Assembly (NCBI RefSeq): GCF_008632125.1
Contig: NZ_VWRN01000005.1
Coordinates: 46,829 to 110,828 of the forward strand
Direction of reading: 5' to 3'
DNA from: Cupriavidus cauae
Lineage (GTDB): Bacteria > Pseudomonadota > Gammaproteobacteria > Burkholderiales > Burkholderiaceae
DNA length: 64,000 bases
Made by a program: the position numbers and the translations under genes. Every line of letters starts with the position of its first letter. Position 1 is the stretch's first letter. Of the stretch, positions 11,647 to 19,499 are shown piece after piece. The notes below the pieces were generated by a model. The model did no database searches. It saw nothing but the letters and a program-made list of their open reading frames with translations, and was not told the origin of the DNA.

Positions 11647-13401
11647 CTAGCCGTTGCCCACGCGCGGGGCCGCCGCACGCTGCCGCGCCGCCTCTTCCTC
11701 CTGCAAGCGCAACACGCGGCGCTGGATCTTGCCGGTGGTCGTCATCGGCAGCTGGTCGATGAAGGCGATCGCCTTCGGATACTCGTACGGCGCCAGCTGT
11801 CCCCGCACGTGCTGCTGCAGTTCGGCGACCAGCGCGGCCTCGGACTCGGCCGAGCGCTGCACGCCCGGCGTCAGCACGATGAAGGCCTTGACGATCGCGC
11901 CGCGCTCGGGGTCCGGCGACGGCACCACCGCGCAGTTCGACACCGCCGGATGCTTGAGCAGGCAGTTCTCGATCTCGCTCGGGCCGATGCGATAGCCCGA
12001 GGACTTGAAGACGTCGTCGGCGCGGCCCTGGTACCACAGGTAGCCGTCTTCATCGACGCGGGCGAGGTCGCCGGTGCGGCACCAGCGCAGGCCATCGTGC
12101 TCGACGAACTTGCCCTCGGTCGCCGCCTCGTTCTTCCAGTAGCCGAGGAAGAACACCGGATCGGGATGGCCGTGGATGTCGGTGGTGCAGACCGCCACCT
12201 CGCCGTCCTCGCCGGGCGGGCAGGGGCGGCCTTCGTCGTCGACCACGGCGACGCGGTGGCCGGGGTAGGGCCGTCCCATCGAGCCCGGCCGCGCCGGCCA
12301 GCCGAGCTGGCCATCGTCGTATTGCGCGGTGCAGTTGCCGACGATGTAGTTGATCTCGGTCTGGCCGAACATCTCGTTGACGATCACGCCGAAGGCCTCG
12401 CGGCACCAGTCGAACACGGTCTGGCCGACCGCCTCGCCGGCGCTCATCAGCGCGCGCAGCCGCAGGTCGTAGCGCTCGCGCGGGGCCGGGCAGGCTTTCA
12501 TCATCTGCTTGAGCGCGGTCGGGAACAGGAAGGTGTTGGTGACGCGGTAGCGCTCCATCAGGCCGAAGGCGACCTCGGGCGAGAAGCGGCCCTGGTAGCC
12601 GACGATCGTCTTGCCGAAGTACAGCGCCGGCATCAGCGCGTCCCACAGGCCGCCGGTCCAGGCCCAGTCGGCGGGGCTCCAGAACACATCGTCCTCGCGC
12701 GGATACCAGTTCTGCGAGCAGACGAAGCCGGTCAGGTTGCCGATCAGCGCGCGGTGCGGCAGCAGCGCGCCCTTGGGCGGCCCGGTGGTGCCGCTGGTGT
12801 AGATCAGCACGGCGGCCTCGTCGGCCTTGGTCTGCTCGGCGGTGAAGTCGTCGGCCTGGTCCGCCAGCGCCGCGTCCCAGTCGCGGTCGCCGCGGCCCGC
12901 CGCTTCGCCGACGGCGATCACCGCCTGCAGCGCGGGGCAGTCGCCGCGCGCGGCGAGCAGATTGTCGATCGAGGTCTCGTCGGCGATCGCCACGCAGGCC
13001 TCGCTGTGCTGCAGGCGATAGCCCAGCGCCTCGGGGCCGAACAGCATCGACAGCGGCATCGCGATCGCGCCGAGCTGATAGACCGCCATATGCGCGACCA
13101 CGGTTTCGATGCGTTGCGGCAGCACGATCGCCACCCGGTCGCCGCGCCGGACGCCCAGCTCGCGCAGCGCGTGCGACAACCGATTGGCGTCGCGCTGGAT
13201 CTCGCCGTAGCGATGCGACGCACGCCGGCCATCCTCATGCTCGGTATGGACGGCGATCCGGTCGCGCGTGGCGGGATCGCGTGCCCAGCGGCCGCAGCAC
13301 GCTTCGGCGAGATTGAAGGTTTCGGGTACGTGCCAGTGGAAGTCGCGGTAGAGCGCGGGATAGTCGTCGCGCCGGCTGTCCGGCAGCGAGGATGCGGCCA
13401 T
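11647..13401 (-). CDS. Acyl-CoA synthetase (AMP-dependent, acetyl/medium-chain type)
   Basis: 584 residues of the ANL adenylating superfamily. AMP-binding motif YTSGTTGPPKGALLPH, the A5-like GQTEINY, and the catalytic lysine motif TTTGKIQRR near the C-terminus are all present, so it should activate a carboxylic acid to its CoA ester through an acyl-AMP. The overall sequence resembles acetyl-CoA or medium-chain (AcsM-like) synthetases; the true substrate is unknown. GGAG sits 7 bases before the ATG at 13401; longer in-frame starts would run through the regulatory region. It is divergent from an alpha/beta hydrolase gene, with a TetR-type operator between. Confidence 0.93.
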   Translation of the reverse strand: MAASSLPDSRRDDYPALYRDFHWHVPETFNLAEACCGRWARDPATRDRIAVHTEHEDGRRASHRYGEIQRDANRLSHALRELGVRRGDRVAIVLPQRIETVVAHMAVYQLGAIAMPLSMLFGPEALGYRLQHSEACVAIADETSIDNLLAARGDCPALQAVIAVGEAAGRGDRDWDAALADQADDFTAEQTKADEAAVLIYTSGTTGPPKGALLPHRALIGNLTGFVCSQNWYPREDDVFWSPADWAWTGGLWDALMPALYFGKTIVGYQGRFSPEVAFGLMERYRVTNTFLFPTALKQMMKACPAPRERYDLRLRALMSAGEAVGQTVFDWCREAFGVIVNEMFGQTEINYIVGNCTAQYDDGQLGWPARPGSMGRPYPGHRVAVVDDEGRPCPPGEDGEVAVCTTDIHGHPDPVFFLGYWKNEAATEGKFVEHDGLRWCRTGDLARVDEDGYLWYQGRADDVFKSSGYRIGPSEIENCLLKHPAVSNCAVVPSPDPERGAIVKAFIVLTPGVQRSAESEAALVAELQQHVRGQLAPYEYPKAIAFIDQLPMTTTGKIQRRVLRLQEEEAARQRAAAPRVGNG

Positions 13402-13485
13402 GGTGGTCTCCGTTCTTGTGTCCGCGGCGTCGGGCGCCGCGGATCTTGTTGGCATGCTGGCTGGCGTCGCGGACTCGCTTGTGGC

Positions 13486-13491
13486 TACAAT
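13486..13491 (+). promoter_or_regulatory. -10-like box TACAAT
   Basis: TACAAT lies immediately upstream of the palindromic operator in the divergent spacer. A start of transcription 6-8 bases later would fall at the edge of the operator, fitting repression by a bound regulator. No good -35 hexamer is seen. Confidence 0.45.
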
Positions 13492-13497
13492 CGCGGT

Positions 13498-13519
13498 AAA
13501 TCGAACGAGCGTTCGATTT
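13498..13519. promoter_or_regulatory. TetR-type palindromic operator
   Basis: AAATCGAACG and CGTTCGATTT form a perfect 10-bp inverted repeat around the 2-base centre AG. Size and symmetry are typical of TetR-family operators, many of which control acyl-CoA metabolism. It lies 97 bases before the acyl-CoA synthetase start and 170 before the hydrolase start. No TetR gene is in the window. Confidence 0.7.
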
Positions 13520-13570
13520 TGTCGGACTGAGGGCGTGGTGGCCATCGACGGCCGTCGCGGCAATCCTTGG

Positions 13571-13642
13571 CACGACCATCGTGACGATCGTGACCATCGC
13601 GATCAACGTGATCATCACGATCGCAATCATCACCACAGGCAG
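13571..13642. repeat. GATC-dense low-complexity stretch
   Basis: An imperfect repeat of GTGA/ATCAC and GATCG words contains four GATC sites at 13586, 13601, 13610 and 13619. It occupies the leader of the alpha/beta hydrolase gene. No protein is supported here. Confidence 0.6.
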
Positions 13643-13689
13643 AGCAATCGCCGCAACCACACAGCCGACAAGGCGGGACAGGGCAGACC

Positions 13690-14583
13690 ATGACGATCCG
13701 CGACACATCGCGCTCCGAATGTATCACGGTGCGTGGCCTCGATTACCACGTGCGCCACTGGGGCGAACCGGGCGCGCCGAAGCTGTTCCTGCTGCATGGC
13801 TGGATGGACGTGGCGGCCTCGTTCCAGTTCCTAGTCGACGCGCTGCAGGGCCGCTGGCACGCGATCGCGCCGGACTGGCGCGGCTTCGGCCAGACCGGCT
13901 GGCCGACCCGCCATCCGGGTACGGCGTCGTACTGGTTTCCCGACTATCTGGCCGATCTCGAAGTCCTGCTCGACCACTATCAGCCGGACGGCGCGGTGGA
14001 CCTGGTCGGCCACAGCATGGGCGCCAATATCGCGTGCTTCTACGCCGGCGTGCGTCCCGAGCGGGTACGCCGCGTGGTGGACCTGGAGGGCTTCGGCATG
14101 ACGGCCACTCGGCCAGAGCAGGCGCCGCGGCGCTTCGCCCGTTGGCTCGACGAATTGCGCGACCCGCCGACGCTGAAGACCTACGACAGCGTCGAGGCGG
14201 TCGCCGCGCGGCTGAAGAAAACCAATCCCCGGCTGCGCGACGACCGCGCGGCGTTTCTCGCCGAACACTGGTCGCGGCGCAACGCGGAAGGTCGCTGGGA
14301 GATCCTCGGCGATCCCGCGCACAAGCTGATCAATCCGGTGCTGTATCGCGTCGACGAGGCGATGGCGATCTGGGCCGCGGCGACCGCGCCGGTGCTGCAC
14401 GTCGAGGCGCGCGACTCGGAGACGCTGCGCCATATCGCCCACAAGCAGAGCATCGCCGAATTCAAGCAGCGCTTCGCCGCGTTCCGCGATTTCCGCGAGG
14501 TGATTCTCGACGACGCCGGCCACATGCTGCATCACGACCAGCCCGAGGCGGTCGCGGGGCTGATCGAGTCGTTCTGCGGCTGA
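13690..14583 (+). CDS. Alpha/beta hydrolase
   Basis: 297 residues with a complete alpha/beta-hydrolase layout: oxyanion region LLHGWMD, nucleophile elbow VGHSMGAN with Ser109, and catalytic His278 in DDAGHMLHHD. There is no signal peptide. The substrate is unknown; its position opposite an acyl-CoA synthetase, with a shared operator, suggests an ester or lactone whose acid is then activated to a CoA ester (inference). It converges on the flavoprotein gene, 22 bases away. Confidence 0.9.
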   Translation: MTIRDTSRSECITVRGLDYHVRHWGEPGAPKLFLLHGWMDVAASFQFLVDALQGRWHAIAPDWRGFGQTGWPTRHPGTASYWFPDYLADLEVLLDHYQPDGAVDLVGHSMGANIACFYAGVRPERVRRVVDLEGFGMTATRPEQAPRRFARWLDELRDPPTLKTYDSVEAVAARLKKTNPRLRDDRAAFLAEHWSRRNAEGRWEILGDPAHKLINPVLYRVDEAMAIWAAATAPVLHVEARDSETLRHIAHKQSIAEFKQRFAAFRDFREVILDDAGHMLHHDQPEAVAGLIESFCG

Positions 14584-14605
14584 GCCCGCGCGGCGGCCCT
14601 CCGCC

Positions 14606-15703
14606 TCAGTCCGTGCCGTGCGTCAGCGCTTCCTTCAGCGCGGCGTTGTTGCTGGTGTGCACGTGGACCAGCGCCTTGTCGGGGAAGGCGTAGTGGTAGG
14701 CGCGGCGCAGCGCCAGCGCGGCCTCGTGGAAGCCCGACAGGATCAGCTTCTGCTTGTTCGGATAGAAGGCGATGTCGCCGGCGGCGAAGATGCCGCGGCG
14801 CGAGCTCTCGTAGGTGGTGGTATCGACCAGGATGCGGCCGGCGCGCATGTCGAGGTCCCAATGCGCGATCGGACCCGGTTCGGACACCAGCCCGTACAGC
14901 GCGACCAGTTCATCGGCCGGCAGCGTCAGCGTGTCCTCGCGCGTGCGCACCTGCGCGGCGACCAGCGCGTCGCCCTCGGTCTGCAGCGCGCCCAGCATGC
15001 CGACGACGAAATCCATCTCGCCCGCCGCCACCGCGGCGCGCATCTCGGCGACCGTATGGTCGGCCGCGCGGAAGCCCTCGCGCCGATGCAGCAGCGTGAC
15101 GCGCGCGGCCACCTTGCGCAGCGCCAGCGCCCAGTCCAGCGCCGAGTCGCCGCCGCCGGCGACGATCACGCGCTTGCCGGCGAAGCGCGACACGTCGCGC
15201 ACCGCATAGTGCAAATGCCGGCCCTCCAGCGCCGCCGCCTCGGGCAGCGACACGCGCTGCGGCGCGAACGCGCCGGCGCCGGCGCAGATCAGCACCGCCG
15301 CCACCTCGAAACGCTTGCCGGCATCGGTGGCGACCAGCAGCCGCTGCGGCTCGCCGGGCAGTTCCTGCACGCCCTCGACGCGCTGGCCGAAATGCATCGG
15401 CACCGCGAACGGTGCGCACTGCTCCAGCAGCCGGTCGACCAGGTCCTGGGCCAGGCAGCCGGGCACGGCGGGGATGTCGTAGATCGGCTTCTCGGGATAG
15501 AGCTCGGTGCACTGGCCGCCGGCGCGGTCCAGCACGTCGACGATCTCGCATTGCAGGCCCAGCACCCGGGCCTGGAAGGCCGCGAACAGGCCGACCGGAC
15601 CGGCGCCGACGATCAGCACGTCGGTGCGGACCGGTTCGGTATTGGTCGCGGCGGGCGGGGTGGAAACGTCTTGGGAGGGGGAGGCCGGATGGGTGTTCTG
15701 CAT
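14606..15703 (-). CDS. Ferredoxin--NADP+ reductase, thioredoxin-reductase-like type
   Basis: 365 residues. An FAD-binding GAGPVGLFAAFQA, the GGQCTELYPEKPIYDIP block and NADPH-binding AGGGDSALDWAL identify the TrxR-like FNR family found in Bacillus (YumC) and many betaproteobacteria. The dithiol CxxC of true thioredoxin reductases is missing, as expected. It would transfer electrons between NADPH and ferredoxin. The first 25 residues are Ser/Pro/Thr-rich and variable; no clear ribosome binding site separates the ATG at 15703 from one at 15733. YPNKQKLILSGFHEAA near the end is the conserved closing motif. Confidence 0.92.
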   Translation of the reverse strand: MQNTHPASPSQDVSTPPAATNTEPVRTDVLIVGAGPVGLFAAFQARVLGLQCEIVDVLDRAGGQCTELYPEKPIYDIPAVPGCLAQDLVDRLLEQCAPFAVPMHFGQRVEGVQELPGEPQRLLVATDAGKRFEVAAVLICAGAGAFAPQRVSLPEAAALEGRHLHYAVRDVSRFAGKRVIVAGGGDSALDWALALRKVAARVTLLHRREGFRAADHTVAEMRAAVAAGEMDFVVGMLGALQTEGDALVAAQVRTREDTLTLPADELVALYGLVSEPGPIAHWDLDMRAGRILVDTTTYESSRRGIFAAGDIAFYPNKQKLILSGFHEAALALRRAYHYAFPDKALVHVHTSNNAALKEALTHGTD

Positions 15704-15832
15704 GATCGGATCGTTGCGGCCGGCGTGCGCCATGGCGGCACGCCGCGCGGAAAGACTGGGGAGGCGTCCACTATACCCCGGCCCCGCCGCGGTTCCGGCT
15801 ACGCCAGCGTTGGCGGCATGGCTATGCGCCGC

Positions 15833-15946
15833 CGTGGACCGCAGTGGCCCCCATTGGCCGCAGTAGCTGCCGTCGACCGCAGTAGCCACTATTGACAGCA
15901 GTGGCCGCCGTCCACCGCAGTGGCCACCGTGGGCCGCAGGGGACCG
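15833..15946. repeat. 19-bp degenerate tandem repeat, 6 copies
   Basis: Six abutting 19-bp units start at 15833, 15852, 15871, 15890, 15909 and 15928. A typical unit is CGTCCACCGCAGTGGCCAC; the core CGCAGTRGCC is shared by nearly all, and the copies differ at 2-6 positions. The array has no unique spacers, so it is not a CRISPR. Confidence 0.9.
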
Positions 15947-16010
15947 CCGGGGCGGCCATGTCCCGCGGTGCAGCGGCGCCCGGCTCCTGCGGACACGGAA
16001 GGCGCGGGAG

Positions 16011-16016
16011 TAGAAT
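16011..16016 (+). promoter_or_regulatory. -10 box TAGAAT abutting the PHP gene start
   Basis: TAGAAT ends 6 bases before the ATG at 16023, so transcription would begin at or beside the start codon, implying a leaderless mRNA. GGGAG lies within or before the box and is 12 bases from the ATG. Confidence 0.5.
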
Positions 16017-16022
16017 GACGGA

Positions 16023-16868
16023 ATGCACGCTTCCCACGCCATCAACGCCGACCTGCATTGCCACTCGACCATCTCGGACGGCACGCTGCCACCCGCGGTC
16101 GTGGCCGAGCGGGCGCACGCCAACGGCGTCGAGATCTGGTCGCTGACCGACCATGACGAACTGGGCGGCCAGCTGATCGCGCGCGAGACCGCCGAGGCGC
16201 TGGGCATGCGCTATGTGCCGGGCGTCGAGATCTCGGTGACCTGGGCGGGCCAGACGGTCCATATCGTCGGCCTGCAGATCGATCCGCTGTGCCCCGAACT
16301 GATCGACGGCCTGACCGCGACGCGCTCGGGCCGCGCCCGCCGCGCGCAGGACATCGGCGACGCGCTGCACGCGGTCGGCATCGAGGGCGCCTACGAAGGC
16401 GCGCTGCGCTATGTCGGCAACCCCGACCTGATCTCGCGCACGCACTTCGCCCGGTGGATGGTCGACGAGGGTATCTGCGGCAATATCTCCGAGGTGTTCG
16501 ACCGCTATCTGACCGAGGGCCGCCCCGGCTATGTCGGCCATCGCTGGGCCACGCTCGGCGAGGCGGTCAAGTGGATCCGCGCCGCCGGCGGCATCGCCGT
16601 GATGGCCCACCCGGGCCGCTACGACTACACCGATACCCAGCACGACGCGCTCTTCGACGAATTCACCGCGCTCGGCGGCGGCGCCGTCGAGGTCGTGACC
16701 GGCAGCCATACGCCGGACCAGTACCGCCGCTATGCCGACGTCGCGCGGCACTACGGGCTGCTGGCCTCGCGGGGCTCGGACTTCCACGGGCCGGGCGAAG
16801 GGCGGGTCGAGATCGGCTCGCTGCCGCCGCTGCCGTCGTCGCTGACGCCGGTCTGGCACGACTGGTAA
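16023..16868 (+). CDS. PHP-domain phosphoesterase (nucleoside 3',5'-bisphosphate phosphatase / RNase AM type)
   Basis: 281 residues. The N-terminal NADLHCHSTISDG carries His12 and His14, TDHDELGG and GVEISVTW follow, and ASRGSDFHGPGE closes the trinuclear metal site. This is the YciV/TrpH family, which removes 3'-phosphates from nucleoside bisphosphates and trims the 5' ends of some RNAs. It starts a run of plus-strand genes (PHP, YciO-like, site-2 protease, trpS, methyltransferase) often found together in Burkholderiales. Confidence 0.93.
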   Translation: MHASHAINADLHCHSTISDGTLPPAVVAERAHANGVEIWSLTDHDELGGQLIARETAEALGMRYVPGVEISVTWAGQTVHIVGLQIDPLCPELIDGLTATRSGRARRAQDIGDALHAVGIEGAYEGALRYVGNPDLISRTHFARWMVDEGICGNISEVFDRYLTEGRPGYVGHRWATLGEAVKWIRAAGGIAVMAHPGRYDYTDTQHDALFDEFTALGGGAVEVVTGSHTPDQYRRYADVARHYGLLASRGSDFHGPGEGRVEIGSLPPLPSSLTPVWHDW

Positions 16869-16884
16869 GCCGCCGGACCGCCCC

Positions 16885-17508
16885 ATGTCGCAGTTCTTCG
16901 ATATCCATCCGGTCGATCCGCAATCGCGCCTGATCAAGCAGGCCGCCCAGATCGTCGGCAAGGGCGGCCTGATCGCGCTGCCCACCGATTCGAGCTATGC
17001 GCTCGCCTGCCGGCTCGACGACAAGGGCGCGGTCGAGCGCCTGCGCCGGCTGCGCGGCATCGACGACAAGCACCACCTGACGCTGATGTGCCGCGACCTG
17101 TCCGAACTCGGCAATTTCGCGCGGGTCGACAATCGGCAGTACCGCTGGATCAAGGGCGCCACGCCCGGGCCCTATGTGTTCATCCTCGAGGCCACCAAGG
17201 AAGTGCCGCGGCGGCTGTCCCACCCGGCCCGCAAGACCATCGGCGTGCGCGTGCCCGACCATGCCATCCCGCAGGCGCTGTTGAACGAACTGGGCCAGCC
17301 GATGATCAGTTCGACGCTGCAGCTGCCCGGCGATGCCGCGCCGCTGGACGATCCTCTCGAAATTCGCGAGCGCCTGCAGAAGCAGCTCGACCTGGTGATC
17401 TGCGGCGGCACCGCGCCCGCGCATGCCTGTACGGTGATCGACCTGACCAGCGGCGAACCGGTGCTGGTGCGCGCCGGCCGCGGCGATGTCACCCGCTTCG
17501 GGCTGTGA
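16885..17508 (+). CDS. YciO/Sua5/YrdC family protein (threonylcarbamoyl-AMP synthase-like)
   Basis: 207 residues, a single YrdC-like domain without the extra Sua5 domain. KGGLIALPTDSSYALAC and KRRIDDKHHL-like segments (RGIDDKHHLTLMCRDLSELG) resemble YciO more than TsaC. TsaC makes threonylcarbamoyl-AMP for t6A in tRNA; YciO proteins have much weaker or uncertain activity. It begins 16 bases after the PHP gene, so both are probably on one mRNA. Confidence 0.88.
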   Translation: MSQFFDIHPVDPQSRLIKQAAQIVGKGGLIALPTDSSYALACRLDDKGAVERLRRLRGIDDKHHLTLMCRDLSELGNFARVDNRQYRWIKGATPGPYVFILEATKEVPRRLSHPARKTIGVRVPDHAIPQALLNELGQPMISSTLQLPGDAAPLDDPLEIRERLQKQLDLVICGGTAPAHACTVIDLTSGEPVLVRAGRGDVTRFGL

Positions 17509-17576
17509 GCGCGGCATCATGCCGCTGCCCGGCGCAGACCGCCCCACGAATCGGCGTGGCGGCCGGTGCCCGCCGT

Positions 17577-17582
17577 TACAAT
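17577..17582 (+). promoter_or_regulatory. -10 box TACAAT abutting the site-2 protease start
   Basis: TACAAT ends 8 bases before the ATG at 17591 and there is no purine-rich ribosome binding site between them. This is consistent with a leaderless transcript. Confidence 0.5.
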
Positions 17583-17590
17583 AGCGCCCC

Positions 17591-18256
17591 ATGGACGCCT
17601 CTCTGATTCAGACCTTCGCGGTCTACGCGCTGCCCGTGCTGTTCGCCATCACGCTGCACGAGGCCGCGCATGGCTATGTGGCCAAGCTGTTCGGTGACAA
17701 CACCGCCTATATGCTCGGCCGGGTCAGCCTCAACCCGGTCCGCCATATCGATCCGATCGGCACCATCGCCGTGCCGCTGCTGCTGTACCTGGTCACCAGC
17801 GGCCAGTTCGTGTTCGGCTATGCCAAGCCGGTGCCGGTCGCCTTCGGCCGGCTGCGCAACCCGCGCTGGCACAGCATGTGGGTCGCGCTGGCCGGGCCGG
17901 GCGCGAACCTGGTGCAGGCCTTCGCCTGGGCGCTGGTCGCGCTGGGGCTGGTGCTGGCGCAGGTCGACGAACCGTTCTTCGCGCAGATGGCGCGCGCCGG
18001 CGTGCTGGTCAACCTGGTGGTGGCGGCGTTCAACCTGTTTCCGATTCCGCCGCTCGATGGCGGCCGCGTGCTCAGCGCCTTGCTGCCGCAGCGCATGGCC
18101 TACGCGCTGTCGAAGATCGAGCCGTACGGCATCTTCGTCGTGCTGGCGCTGGTCGCCGCCGGCGTCATCACCCGGGTCTGGATGCAGCCGGTGATGAGCC
18201 TGCTGGGCTCGCTGGTCCAGCTGCTGCTGGCGCCGATCCTGGCGCTGGTGCAGTGA
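17591..18256 (+). CDS. Site-2 protease family membrane metalloprotease (M50)
   Basis: 221 residues with four to six membrane helices. The zinc site is intact: HEAAH at residues 23-27 in the first helix and Asp156 in FPIPPLDGGRVLSAL. It is a minimal site-2 protease without a PDZ domain. Such proteases cut substrates within the membrane; this one's substrate is unknown. It sits between the YciO-like gene and trpS. The stop codon region is duplicated as a 14-bp repeat. Confidence 0.92.
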   Translation: MDASLIQTFAVYALPVLFAITLHEAAHGYVAKLFGDNTAYMLGRVSLNPVRHIDPIGTIAVPLLLYLVTSGQFVFGYAKPVPVAFGRLRNPRWHSMWVALAGPGANLVQAFAWALVALGLVLAQVDEPFFAQMARAGVLVNLVVAAFNLFPIPPLDGGRVLSALLPQRMAYALSKIEPYGIFVVLALVAAGVITRVWMQPVMSLLGSLVQLLLAPILALVQ

Positions 18257-18270
18257 CGCTGGTGCAATGA
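18243..18270. repeat. 14-bp repeat spanning the site-2 protease stop codon, 2 copies
   Basis: CGCTGGTGCAGTGA (18243-18256) is followed directly by CGCTGGTGCAATGA (18257-18270). The first copy is the end of the gene including TGA; the second is the same end repeated in the spacer before trpS. Confidence 0.88.
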
Positions 18271-18296
18271 TTTCCTGAAAGACTGATTACAACGAC

Positions 18297-19499
18297 ATGT
18301 TCCCCGATCGCGTTCTCTCCGGCATGCGGCCTACCGGCGCGCTGCATCTTGGCCACTACCATGGCGTGCTGAAAAACTGGGTCAAGCTGCAGTCGGAGCA
18401 CCCGTGCTTCTTCTTCGTGGCCGACTGGCACGCGCTGACGACGCACTACGAGTCGCCCGAGGTGATCGGCCAATCGGTCTGGGAAATGCTGACCGACTGG
18501 CTGGCCGCCGGCGTCGATCCGGAGCAGGCCACGCTGTTCATCCAGAGCCGCGTGCCCGAGCACGCCGAACTGTTCACGCTGCTGTCGATGGGCACGCCGC
18601 TGGGCTGGCTCGAACGCGTGCCGACTTACAAGGACCAGATCGAGAAGCTCAAGGACAAGGACCTGGCAACCTACGGCTTCCTTGGCTATCCGCTGCTGCA
18701 GGCGGCCGATATCCTGATCTATCGCGCCGACAAGGTGCCGGTGGGCGAGGACCAGGTGCCGCACGTCGAGATCACGCGCGAGATCGCGCGCCGCTTCAAC
18801 TTCCTGTACGGCCGCCAGCCGGGCTTCGAGGAGAAGGCGCAGGAGGCCGCGAAGAAGCTGGGCGGCAAGCGGACCCGCGTGTTCCTCGACCTGCGCAAGA
18901 CCTTCCAGGAGCAGGGCACCGACAGCGCGCTGGAAGAGGGCCGCGCGCTGGTCGCGCAGTCCCAGAGCCTGTCCAATGACGACCGCGAGCTGCTGCTGGG
19001 CTATCTGGCCGGTTCGCGCAAGACCATCCTGGTCGAGCCGCAGGCGCTGCTGACGGCCGCGTCGCGGATGCCCGGGCTCGACGGCCAGAAGATGTCGAAG
19101 TCCTATGGCAACACGATCCGCATGCGCGAGGACAAGGACTCGGTCGAGAAGAAGGTGCGCACGATGCCGACCGATCCGGCACGGGTGCGCCGCACCGATC
19201 CGGGCGAGCCGGCCCGCTGCCCGGTGTGGCAGCTGCACCAGGTGTATTCCGACGAGCCCACGAAGGAATGGGTGCTCAAGGGCTGCCGCAGCGCCGGCAT
19301 CGGCTGCATCGAATGCAAGCAGCCGGTGATCGAGGGCATCCTGCGCGAGCAGCAGCCGATGCTCGAGCGCGCCCAGCCGTACATGGACAATCCGGCCCTG
19401 CTGCGCGACATCGTCGACCACGGCTGCGCCAAGGCCAGCGCGGTCGCGCAGGAGACCATGCGCGACGTGCGCGAGGCCATGGGGCTGGGATACCGTTGA
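18297..19499 (+). CDS. trpS: Tryptophan--tRNA ligase
   Basis: 400 residues, a class I aminoacyl-tRNA synthetase. The ATP motifs are LHLGHYHG (residues 16-23, the HIGH equivalent) and KMSKS (about 264-268). It is longer than the 334-residue E. coli enzyme because of an insertion after KMSKS containing several cysteines (RCPVWQLHQVYSDEPTKEW followed by GCRSAGIGCIECKQ). Such longer forms are usual in betaproteobacteria. The stop codon overlaps the next start (TGATG), so the methyltransferase is translationally coupled. Confidence 0.98.
   Translation: MFPDRVLSGMRPTGALHLGHYHGVLKNWVKLQSEHPCFFFVADWHALTTHYESPEVIGQSVWEMLTDWLAAGVDPEQATLFIQSRVPEHAELFTLLSMGTPLGWLERVPTYKDQIEKLKDKDLATYGFLGYPLLQAADILIYRADKVPVGEDQVPHVEITREIARRFNFLYGRQPGFEEKAQEAAKKLGGKRTRVFLDLRKTFQEQGTDSALEEGRALVAQSQSLSNDDRELLLGYLAGSRKTILVEPQALLTAASRMPGLDGQKMSKSYGNTIRMREDKDSVEKKVRTMPTDPARVRRTDPGEPARCPVWQLHQVYSDEPTKEWVLKGCRSAGIGCIECKQPVIEGILREQQPMLERAQPYMDNPALLRDIVDHGCAKASAVAQETMRDVREAMGLGYR

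Larger units (their letters stand above)
15704..16022. other. Divergent spacer with 19-bp repeat array
   Basis: This 319-base gap separates the flavoprotein and PHP genes. It holds six degenerate 19-bp repeats (15833-15946), a GC-rich stretch, and a TAGAAT box (16011-16016) just before the PHP start. No protein or RNA gene is supported. Confidence 0.7.

Noticed and set aside
13571..13690. Short hydrophobic peptides encoded by the GATC-rich stretch on either strand
   Set aside because: They are a by-product of repeated ATC/ATT words, have no ribosome binding site, and overlap the leader of the hydrolase gene.
15833..15946. Possible CRISPR or integron array
   Set aside because: The 19-bp units are degenerate and contiguous, with no spacers, integrase or attachment sites.
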